Of a DNA stretch of 8,072 nucleotides, positions 1-5,044 are shown one piece after another. Position 1 is the stretch's first letter. Each line of letters opens with the position of its first letter. The stretch is taken from contig JAPLTZ010000177.1 in NCBI GenBank assembly GCA_026397895.1, positions 1 through 8,072 of the forward strand. Direction: 5' to 3'. The position numbers and the translations under genes are program-made. The notes under the pieces were generated by a model that saw only the letters and a program-made list of their open reading frames with translations, ran no database searches and was not told where the DNA came from. The DNA is from Verrucomicrobiota bacterium (GTDB lineage Bacteria; Verrucomicrobiota; Verrucomicrobiia; Limisphaerales; JAFMIX01).

Positions 1-297
1 CTGGAAGGCGTGCAGCGCGAGGCCATCGTGGGCAGCCGCACGACGCTCGACGTGCTGAATGCCGAGCAGACGCTGCTTACCTCCCGCGTGACGCTGGTGC
101 GCAACCTGGGCAGCTTGATCAATGCTTCCTATGGCGTGGCATCGGCGGGCGGGCGGCTGACGGCACGGGATCTTAACCTCAATGTGCCGTTGTACGACGA
201 GACCGCCTACTACAAGGCGGTGCGCAACCGACTGATCGGCACCGGCGACCAGGCCACCAACCAGCCCGGCCGCTTCTACCTCATCAAATCACCGTGA
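1..297 (+). CDS. TolC-family outer membrane efflux/secretion channel, C-terminal part (5' end outside window)
   Basis: This reading frame is open from the first base and ends at TGA 295-297, giving the last 98 residues of a protein of perhaps 430-500 residues. The segment VGSRTTLDVLNAEQ near its start is the hallmark of the second alpha-helical repeat of TolC-type trimeric outer-membrane channels. It is followed by a helix-to-strand section (INASYGVASAGGRLTARDL) and a tail with PLYDE and a YYKAVRNRLIGTG stretch, as in the TolC proteins of type I secretion and RND efflux systems. The family forms a periplasm-spanning exit duct working with an inner-membrane transporter and an adaptor protein. 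The partner genes would lie upstream, outside the window, so secretion and drug efflux cannot be told apart. The gene is separated by 126 bases from mdh and is probably the last gene of its own transcript. Confidence 0.9.
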   Translation: MEGVQREAIVGSRTTLDVLNAEQTLLTSRVTLVRNLGSLINASYGVASAGGRLTARDLNLNVPLYDETAYYKAVRNRLIGTGDQATNQPGRFYLIKSP

Positions 298-316
298 GGC
301 AAGCCGCCGCCGCCCG

Positions 317-350
317 GCGATTATGATGACGAGTAGGATTGCGATTATGA
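317..350. repeat. Pair of 10-bp direct repeats between tolC-like gene and mdh
   Basis: GCGATTATGA occurs at 317-326 and again at 341-350, exactly 24 bases apart, in the short intergenic region. The copies are followed by TGACG and CGCGG, so identity ends at the ten bases. Position upstream of the candidate mdh promoter would suit a binding site for a dimeric regulator, but two copies of ten bases could also be a chance duplication. No known operator is recognised. Confidence 0.3.
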
Positions 351-372
351 CGCGGCAGGTGCGGGGATGGAC

Positions 373-401
373 TTGCACGCCGCGCCGCGTCTTCGCATAC
401 T
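373..401 (+). promoter_or_regulatory. Candidate sigma-70-type promoter of mdh
   Basis: A -35-like TTGCAC (373-378) and a -10-like CATACT (396-401) are separated by 17 bases. Transcription would start near 408, giving a leader of about 16 bases before the ATG at 424. That leader holds a small inverted repeat, AATTT (409-413) and AAATT (419-423), and no Shine-Dalgarno sequence. The hexamers match the E. coli consensus at 3 and 4 of 6 positions, so this is a plausible but weak call, helped by similar pairs before other genes in the window. Confidence 0.4.
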
Positions 402-423
402 GCGGGACAATTTTTAACAAATT

Positions 424-1419
424 ATGAACCCCACACCCATCCGTGTCGCGATCACCGGCGCTGCCGGCCAGATCGGTTATTCCCTGCTGTTCCGCATCGC
501 CTCCGGCGCGATGTTCGGCCCGAACCAGCCCGTCATCCTCCACCTCATCGAAATCCCCGATGAAAAAGCCCTCGCCGCGCTCGGCGGCGTCTGCATGGAA
601 CTCGAAGACTGCGCGTTCCCGCTGCTCAAGGGCATCGTCCCCACCTCCAGCCTCGACGAAGGCTTCAAGGGCGTGAACTGGGCGCTGCTCGTCGGCGCGG
701 TTCCGCGCAAAGCCGGGATGGAGCGCAAAGACCTCCTCGGCATCAACGGCAAAATCTTCACCGGCCAGGGCCAGGCCATCGCCCGCAACGCCGCCAGCGA
801 CGCCCGCGTGCTCGTCGTCGGGAATCCCTGCAACACGAATTCCTTCATCGCCAAGAGCAACGCCGCCGGCATTCCCAACGACCGTTTCTTCGCCATGACG
901 ATGCTCGACGAGAACCGCGCCAAGACGCAGCTCGCCAAGAAGGCCGGCGTGGACGTCACCGCCGTCAGCAACCTCGCCATCTGGGGCAACCACAGCGCCA
1001 CAATGTATCCCGATTTCTTCAACGCCAAGATCAACGGCCAGCCCGTCACCAGCGTCATCAAGGACGAGGCGTGGCTGAAGGGCGACTTCATCACCACCGT
1101 GCAGCAGCGCGGCGCGGCCATCATCAAGGCGCGCGGCCTCTCCAGCGCGGCGAGCGCGGCGAACGCCGTCGTGGACACCGTCCGCAACCTCACCACGCCG
1201 ACGAAGGCGGGCGAGTGGTTCAGCGTCGGCGTCTGCACGCCCGGCGATTACGGCATCGAGAAGGGCCTCATCTTCAGCTACCCCATCCGCACCGACGGCA
1301 AGAAGTGGGAGATCGTGCAAGGCGTTCCGCTCAACGACTTCAGCAAAGCCAAGATCGCAGCCACGGAAGCCGAATTGAAGGAAGAGAAGAGCATGGTCGC
1401 CGACCTGCTGCCGAAATAA
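424..1419 (+). CDS. mdh: Malate dehydrogenase (NAD-dependent, cytosolic/type 2 family)
   Basis: A 331-residue enzyme interconverting malate and oxaloacetate in the TCA cycle. Full length for the family. The N-terminal Rossmann motif TGAAGQIG covers residues 11-18. Glu43 at the end of the second strand (LIEIP) is the acidic residue that binds the NAD ribose and argues against NADP. Substrate-binding arginines are visible at 95 and 101 (PRKAGMERKD) and 165, with the Asp162 relay in LDENRAK. His190 in IWGNHSATMYPD is the catalytic base. The VGNPCNTN motif sits at 132-139. The IWGNHS motif and the GMERKDLL loop place it with the malate dehydrogenases that resemble the eukaryotic cytosolic enzyme rather than with lactate-dehydrogenase-like forms. 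The ATG at 424 starts six residues before the first beta strand, as expected; there is no Shine-Dalgarno site, and the leader is AT-rich. It appears monocistronic, flanked by its own promoter candidate and terminator. Confidence 0.97.
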   Translation: MNPTPIRVAITGAAGQIGYSLLFRIASGAMFGPNQPVILHLIEIPDEKALAALGGVCMELEDCAFPLLKGIVPTSSLDEGFKGVNWALLVGAVPRKAGMERKDLLGINGKIFTGQGQAIARNAASDARVLVVGNPCNTNSFIAKSNAAGIPNDRFFAMTMLDENRAKTQLAKKAGVDVTAVSNLAIWGNHSATMYPDFFNAKINGQPVTSVIKDEAWLKGDFITTVQQRGAAIIKARGLSSAASAANAVVDTVRNLTTPTKAGEWFSVGVCTPGDYGIEKGLIFSYPIRTDGKKWEIVQGVPLNDFSKAKIAATEAELKEEKSMVADLLPK

Positions 1420-1431
1420 ATCACGCCGGGA

Positions 1432-1464
1432 GGGACGGCGTGCCGCCGTCCCCAATTTAATTTA
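1432..1464 (+). terminator. Hairpin terminator after mdh
   Basis: GGGACGGCG (1432-1440) and CGCCGTCCC (1444-1452) form a perfect 9-bp GC-rich stem with a 3-base loop TGC. It starts 12 bases after the mdh stop codon and is followed by an AT-rich run (AATTTAATTTA, 1454-1464). The T tract is interrupted by A's, so it is not a textbook intrinsic terminator, but placement and stem strength support a role in ending the mdh transcript. The same stem could be a member of a dispersed palindromic repeat family. Confidence 0.65.
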
Positions 1465-1480
1465 GCAGTCGGCCACATGA

Positions 1481-1511
1481 TTGATGGCGGGTTGGCGGAA
1501 TCCGCGCTAAT
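1481..1511 (+). promoter_or_regulatory. Possible promoter of the type III PKS operon
   Basis: TTGATG (1481-1486) and GCTAAT (1506-1511) are spaced by 19 bases, longer than ideal. The -10-like hexamer ends seven bases before the ATG at 1519, so a transcript from it would begin at or very near the start codon. An 11-base palindrome GCGGAATCCGC (1495-1505) lies in the spacer and could be an operator. A promoter is expected here because the upstream mdh gene ends in a hairpin, but the exact hexamers are uncertain. Confidence 0.28.
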
Positions 1512-1518
1512 CTCCGCC

Positions 1519-2577
1519 ATGTTCGTCATCGGACTCGGCACCGCCACGCCGCCGCACCGCTACACCCAACGCGAATGTTGGGATGCGTTTCAGCACGCGG
1601 CGGCGTTCCATCAACTCGCGCCCCGCTCCCAGGCCATCCTGAAAAAAGTTCTCTGCGGCGACAACGGCATCGCCGCCCGCCACCTCGCGCTTGGTTCGAT
1701 TTTGGAAGCGTTCGACCTGACGCCCGACACGCTGCACGCCCGCTTTGTCAAACACGCCCCCGCGCTCGCCACCGAAGCCGCCTGCCGCGCGCTGGCCGAC
1801 GCGCATTGCGCGGCGCACGAGATTGATGCCGTCCTCATCAGCACCTGCACCGGCTATCTGTGTCCCGGACTCACGAGCTACGTCAGCGAACAGCTCGGCC
1901 TGCGCCCGGACGCGCTCGCGCTCGACCTCGTCGGCCAGGGCTGCGGCGCCGCCCTGCCGAATCTGCAAACCGCCGCTGCCCTGCTCGCCGCCGGGCGCGC
2001 AAAAAAAACGCTGTCCATCTGCGTCGAGGTTTGCAGCGCCGCATTTTTTCTCGACGACGATGCCGGCGTGCTGATCAGCGCCTGCCTGTTTGGCGACGGC
2101 GCGGGTGCAGCGGTGCTCGCCGCCCAGCCGCAGACGGGCCGGCGGCAACTCAAATGGATCACCGGCAGCTCCCGCCTCCAGCCCGCCGCGCGCGACCTGC
2201 TGCGGATGGAGCAGAAAAACGGCATGCTGCGCAACATCCTCAAGCCGGAGGTGCCGGCCGTCGCCGCGCAGCTCGCCCGCGATATTTTCCACGACACGCT
2301 CGCCGCCGACGGCGTCCCGCGCACGGAAATCACCGGCTGGATTCTGCACACCGGCGGCCGCGACGTCCTCCTCGCGTTGCGCGAACAACTCGGCCTGACC
2401 GAAGCCGACGTGCGGCACAGTGCCGCCGTGCTGCGCGAGTTTGGCAATATCAGCAGCCCGACGGTTTTCTTCGTGCTGCAAGCCGCCCTGCGCGACGAGT
2501 CTCCCGGCGGCCTGTGGTGGATGAGCGCGTTCGGCGCGGGATTCAGCTGCCACGGCGCACTGTGGGAAGTGACATGA
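1519..2577 (+). CDS. Type III polyketide synthase (chalcone/stilbene synthase-like)
   Basis: A 352-residue homodimeric ketosynthase type, condensing an acyl-CoA starter with malonyl-CoA units and cyclising the chain to a resorcinol, phloroglucinol or pyrone. The thiolase-fold triad is intact: Cys142 in GQGCGAALPN, His277 in WILHTGG and Asn310 in EFGNISSPT. The spacing (135 and 33 residues) closely follows chalcone synthase (139 and 33). FGDGAGAAVL (191-200) is another family signature. CTGYLCPGL (110-118) matches the region lining the cavity in plant enzymes, with Cys115 where plant enzymes have Met137. The C-terminal GFGPG loop is changed to AFGAG (337-341). An in-frame ATG exists at 1477, but the family starts directly before the first strand (FVIGLGTATPP), so the ATG at 1519 is preferred. 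It is the first gene of a three-gene operon overlapping the methyltransferase by ATGA. Starter unit and product cannot be inferred; alkylresorcinol- or alkylpyrone-type lipids are the natural guess. Confidence 0.93.
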   Translation: MFVIGLGTATPPHRYTQRECWDAFQHAAAFHQLAPRSQAILKKVLCGDNGIAARHLALGSILEAFDLTPDTLHARFVKHAPALATEAACRALADAHCAAHEIDAVLISTCTGYLCPGLTSYVSEQLGLRPDALALDLVGQGCGAALPNLQTAAALLAAGRAKKTLSICVEVCSAAFFLDDDAGVLISACLFGDGAGAAVLAAQPQTGRRQLKWITGSSRLQPAARDLLRMEQKNGMLRNILKPEVPAVAAQLARDIFHDTLAADGVPRTEITGWILHTGGRDVLLALREQLGLTEADVRHSAAVLREFGNISSPTVFFVLQAALRDESPGGLWWMSAFGAGFSCHGALWEVT

Positions 2578-3263
2578 AACGCATCGTCGAGCCGGAACTG
2601 CTGGACGAACTACCGCCATCTGATCCGCAGGCAATCCATTCGCGCCGCGACCTGCGGCGGCTGAACCGGATCATGCGCCACGCGGAACTTCTGTGCGCCA
2701 CGACCGCCGCCAGTCTCCCGCAACCGCCGCGAACCATCGCCGATCTCGGCGCGGGTGACGGCTCATTGCTGCTCGCCATCGCCCGCCGGATGCACGCCCG
2801 CTGGCCCGGCGTGCGCGTCGTCCTCGTGGACCGGCAGAAAAATATTTCTGCGGACACGCTGGCGGAATTCCGCGACCTCGGTTGGACTGCCGAAGCGGTG
2901 ACCGCCGACGTGTTTGTTTGGCTGGCCACCGCATCCAGTTCCACCGACATGATGGTCGCCAATCTGTTTCTGCACCACTTCGCCGATGAAAAGTTGGCGG
3001 AGTTGCTCCGGCTGGTCGCTCCGCGGACGGATTTTTTCATCGCCAGCGAAACGCGCCGCACCTGGCCGGCGTTGACGGCGGGACGGTTGCTGGGATTGAT
3101 CGGCTGCAACGCCGTCACGCGCCACGACGCGCGCATCAGCCTGCATGCCGGCTTTGTCCGCCGCGAACTTTCCGCACTCTGGCCGGCGGCGAGCGGGTGG
3201 AAACTCGAGGAGCGGGGCGCGCTGATCTTCACGCACCTGTTCACCGCCCAACGCACCCGATGA
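2574..3263 (+). CDS. Class I SAM-dependent methyltransferase of the type III PKS operon
   Basis: A 229-residue protein with a Rossmann-type methyltransferase core. Motif I is ADLGAGDG (56-63), binding S-adenosylmethionine. The acidic residue ending strand 2 is Asp86 (VLVDRQ), Asp112 sits in the next motif (TADVF), and the strand-4 motif is NLFLHHF (130-136), as in UbiE-like and small-molecule O- or C-methyltransferases. The start ATG at 2574 overlaps the polyketide synthase stop as ATGA, which fixes the start and suggests translational coupling. The reading frame is open well upstream, to 1860, but that part is antifunctional shadow of the synthase gene. The first 50 residues are basic and helical and may shape the substrate site. 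From context, it probably methylates the phenolic or pyrone product of the upstream synthase; an unrelated substrate cannot be excluded. No membrane segments or signal peptide are visible, so it is cytoplasmic. Confidence 0.88.
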   Translation: MKRIVEPELLDELPPSDPQAIHSRRDLRRLNRIMRHAELLCATTAASLPQPPRTIADLGAGDGSLLLAIARRMHARWPGVRVVLVDRQKNISADTLAEFRDLGWTAEAVTADVFVWLATASSSTDMMVANLFLHHFADEKLAELLRLVAPRTDFFIASETRRTWPALTAGRLLGLIGCNAVTRHDARISLHAGFVRRELSALWPAASGWKLEERGALIFTHLFTAQRTR

Positions 3264-4291
3264 AACCGGTCGTCATCATCGGCGGCGGACTGGCCGGGCT
3301 GACGCTCGGCATCGCCCTGCGCCGCCACGAAATCCCCGTCGCGCTGCACGAGGCGGGGAGCTACCCGCGCCATCGCGTCTGCGGCGAATTCATCAGCGGC
3401 CGCGGACTGGAAACTTTGGCGCGGCTCGGCCTGTGCCCGTTGTTGGATCGTGCCGAAGCAGTGCGCGCCAGCACCGCCGCTTTCTTTTCCGAAACCAAGT
3501 CAACTTCACCCCGGCCATTGCCCACGCCAGCTATTTGCCTGTCGCGCTTCGAACTGGATGCGGCGCTGGCGCAAGAATTTTCCCGGTGCGGCGGCGATCT
3601 GCGAACGAACGACCGCTGGCAGGAAAATTTCGGGGAAGGAATTGTCCGCGCCACCGGAAGGCGATTGCAGCCGGAAGAAAACCGCAGCCGCTGGTTCGGC
3701 CTGAAAATCCACGCCCGCAACGTCGCGCTCACAGCGGATCTCGAAATGCATCTCTCGCCGCGCGGTTATGTGGGATTGTGCCGGATCAACGGCGGCGCGG
3801 TGAACGTGTGCGGACTCTTCCGCCGCCGCGCCAACGACTCCGCAACTCCAAAAAACTGGCGGGAGTGGCTGGGCGGCAAAACCGGTTCACCGCTGCATCG
3901 GCGACTGGCGACGGCGGTTTTCGATGACGCATCGTTCTGCGCCGTCGCCGGACTTTCGCTGCGGCCGCAGCAAGCCGGAGCGCGCCCGGAATGTTGCCTC
4001 GGCGACGCCATCACGATGATTCCGCCCGTCACGGGAAACGGGATGTCCATGGCATTTGAATCGGCAGAGCTGGCCGTTGAACCTTTGGCCGCGTGGAGTC
4101 GCGGCGAAATTTCGTGGGCGGCGGCGCAACAGCAAATCGCCCGCCGCTGCGACACAGCGTTCGCCCGTCGTCTGGCATGGGCGAAATGGTTGCAGCGCGC
4201 CATGCTCACGCCCGCTTTGCAAAACCCGCTCATCACGCTGGCCGCGCGCAGCGATTGGTTTTGGCGAACGGCATTTGAACAGACGCGCTGA
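3260..4291 (+). CDS. FAD-dependent oxidoreductase, geranylgeranyl-reductase/monooxygenase-like
   Basis: A 343-residue flavoprotein. The N-terminal dinucleotide-binding motif is GGGLAG (8-13) following VVII, with the ribose-binding acidic residue Glu31 (LHEAG). The PRHRVCGEFISG stretch (36-47) resembles the conserved CG-containing segment of geranylgeranyl reductases and related halogenase/hydroxylase folds. A LSRFELD helix start (94-100) and the second FAD motif LGDAITMIPPVTGNGMSMA (247-265) complete the pattern of the p-hydroxybenzoate hydroxylase superfamily. It is somewhat shorter than the usual 380-400 residues. The ATG at 3260 overlaps the methyltransferase stop by ATGA; an earlier in-frame ATG at 3197 would add 21 residues not expected before the beta1 strand. 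Context suggests that it hydroxylates, oxidises or saturates the polyketide made by the operon, comparable with the flavoprotein SrsC beside SrsA and SrsB in Streptomyces griseus. Whether it acts as hydroxylase or reductase is not decidable here. Confidence 0.88.
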   Translation: MKPVVIIGGGLAGLTLGIALRRHEIPVALHEAGSYPRHRVCGEFISGRGLETLARLGLCPLLDRAEAVRASTAAFFSETKSTSPRPLPTPAICLSRFELDAALAQEFSRCGGDLRTNDRWQENFGEGIVRATGRRLQPEENRSRWFGLKIHARNVALTADLEMHLSPRGYVGLCRINGGAVNVCGLFRRRANDSATPKNWREWLGGKTGSPLHRRLATAVFDDASFCAVAGLSLRPQQAGARPECCLGDAITMIPPVTGNGMSMAFESAELAVEPLAAWSRGEISWAAAQQQIARRCDTAFARRLAWAKWLQRAMLTPALQNPLITLAARSDWFWRTAFEQTR

Positions 4292-4302
4292 TTTGATACA
4301 CT
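4275..4302 (+). promoter_or_regulatory. Candidate thiE promoter overlapping the end of the oxidoreductase gene
   Basis: TTGAAC (4275-4280) and TACACT (4297-4302) are separated by 16 bases; each matches the sigma-70 consensus at 4 of 6 positions. The -10 box ends six bases before the GTG at 4309, so transcription would begin at the start codon itself. The -35 box lies inside the last codons of the flavoprotein gene. Read-through from the polyketide operon could also supply thiE mRNA. Confidence 0.4.
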
Positions 4303-4308
4303 CGCCGC

Positions 4309-4959
4309 GTGAAATCGCTCGCCGACTGCAAGCTCTACGCCTTCGTGGACACCGCCTACCTGCACGGCCGCGCGCCCGAAGTTGTGGCGCAGCAGCTCTG
4401 CGACGGCGGCGCGGACCTCATCCAGCTCCGCGCCAAGACCTCCACGGCCGCCGAAATCCGGCTCATGGCGGAAAAGATTCTGCCAGTCACCCGCCGCGCG
4501 AACGTCGGCCTCGTCATCAACGACCATCTGGAAATCGCCCGCGAAGTCGGCGCGGAAATCTGCCACCTTGGGCAGGAAGATTTTTTTGGAACGGGGAATG
4601 CGGAATGCGGAGTGCGGAATGTTTCCGAACTCCGAACTCCGAACTCCGAACTCCGCATTGGCCTCTCGACGCACGCCACCGAACAAGCCGCCCGCGCCGT
4701 GGCGGCGGGCGCGGACTACGTGGCTATCGGCCCGATTTACGCCACCGGCACCAAACCCACCGCCAAGCCGGTAACGCTGGATTACGTCCGCTGGGCGGCG
4801 GCGAACGTGCGCGTGCCGTGGTTCGCCATCGGCGGCATCAACCTGCAGACCCTCGACGCCGTCCTCGCCGCCGGCGCGACGCGCGTCTGCGTCGTCTCCG
4901 CCATCCTCAATGCACCGGACGTGGCGCAGGCATGCGCGGAATTCCGCAAGCGGCTGTAG
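4309..4959 (+). CDS. thiE: Thiamine-phosphate synthase with a repeat-derived insertion
   Basis: A 216-residue TIM-barrel enzyme joining HMP pyrophosphate and thiazole phosphate to thiamine phosphate. Family motifs are present in order: QLRAK (39-43), the pyrophosphate/Mg-binding ND pair (71-72), HLGQED (86-91, Asp91 binds Mg), GLSTH (118-122), GPIYATGTK (141-149), AIGGIN (173-178) and VVSAI (195-199). All the usual catalytic residues therefore seem intact. The odd part lies between HLGQED and GLSTH. A spacer that is about 15 residues in Bacillus subtilis ThiE is 26 here and is mostly encoded by a period-7 repeat (4595-4659, residues 96-117), replacing the usual helix. The start is GTG at 4309; a stop codon at 4294-4296 in the same frame rules out an earlier start. 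It lies 17 bases after the flavoprotein gene. No TPP riboswitch is seen upstream. No other thiamine gene is in the window. Confidence 0.92.
   Translation: MKSLADCKLYAFVDTAYLHGRAPEVVAQQLCDGGADLIQLRAKTSTAAEIRLMAEKILPVTRRANVGLVINDHLEIAREVGAEICHLGQEDFFGTGNAECGVRNVSELRTPNSELRIGLSTHATEQAARAVAAGADYVAIGPIYATGTKPTAKPVTLDYVRWAAANVRVPWFAIGGINLQTLDAVLAAGATRVCVVSAILNAPDVAQACAEFRKRL
4595..4659. repeat. Period-7 repeat array with inverted arms inside thiE
   Basis: The left arm is four units of a heptamer: GGAATGC (4595-4601), GGAATGC, GGAGTGC and GGAATGT (4616-4622). The right arm is four perfect copies of CCGAACT (4625-4652) followed by CCGCATT (4653-4659). The arms are partly complementary: GCGGAGT (4607-4613) pairs with ACTCCGC (4650-4656), and AATGCGG (4597-4603) with CCGCATT. 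The array is therefore both tandem and palindromic. It encodes thiE residues 96-117 and is free of stop codons in other frames too. Heptamer arrays of this kind are, as far as I recall, scattered through some Verrucomicrobiota and Planctomycetota genomes, but this was not checked. Confidence 0.88.
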
Positions 4960-4965
4960 CCGCGC

Positions 4966-4994
4966 TTGCCCGCGCGCCGGCGGTCGCCTATTTT
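4966..4994 (+). promoter_or_regulatory. Candidate promoter of the PfkB-family kinase gene
   Basis: TTGCCC (4966-4971) and TATTTT (4989-4994) are separated by 17 bases, each with 4 of 6 consensus matches. It starts seven bases after the thiE stop codon. Transcription would begin near 5001, so the leader would consist almost wholly of the period-7 A-rich array before the ATG at 5045. Confidence 0.42.
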
Positions 4995-5005
4995 ACGCGC
5001 GATTT

Positions 5006-5040
5006 ACAACTCGAAACCAGAAACTCAAAACCCAAAACCA
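5006..5040. repeat. A-rich period-7 array forming the leader of the kinase gene
   Basis: Five heptamers run without gaps: ACAACTC (5006-5012), GAAACCA, GAAACTC, AAAACCC and AAAACCA (5034-5040), ending four bases before the ATG at 5045. The general unit is RAAAC followed by two pyrimidine or A positions. There is no Shine-Dalgarno site, so the array occupies the place where ribosomes would bind. Its base composition (A and C, almost no G or T) stands out from the GC-rich surroundings and would be unstructured as RNA. Confidence 0.75.
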
Positions 5041-5044
5041 ACAC

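Noticed and set aside
289..1455. 388-codon open frame on the minus strand across mdh
   Set aside because: It is the antisense shadow of mdh in GC-rich DNA. The translation is low-complexity (D, G, A, E, R rich) with no recognisable domain, while the plus strand encodes a complete enzyme.
1860..2573. Upstream extension of the methyltransferase frame inside the PKS gene
   Set aside because: The extension is an arginine/proline-rich out-of-frame reading of the synthase; the methyltransferase proper starts at the ATGA overlap at 2574.
1507..2634. 375-codon minus-strand open frame across the type III PKS
   Set aside because: Shadow of the synthase gene; no domain, composition typical of antisense of GC-rich coding DNA.
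4200..4308. TPP riboswitch upstream of thiE
   Set aside because: No CTGAGA-type THI-box element is present, and only 17 bases separate thiE from the preceding gene.
4595..4659. CRISPR array or insertion sequence end
   Set aside because: Units are seven bases with no spacers, no transposase gene and no target-site duplication is apparent; it is a short tandem/palindromic repeat.
3766..4686. 306-codon minus-strand open frame spanning the flavoprotein and thiE, with repeat-like N-terminal residues
   Set aside because: It runs antisense through two well-supported genes. Its repetitive start is merely the heptamer array read on the other strand, which is stop-free in many frames.
4910..5044. Extended N-terminus of the PfkB-family kinase
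   Set aside because: The 45 extra residues overlap the thiE 3' end and are encoded partly by the heptamer array; the family starts at the beta strand right after the ATG at 5045.
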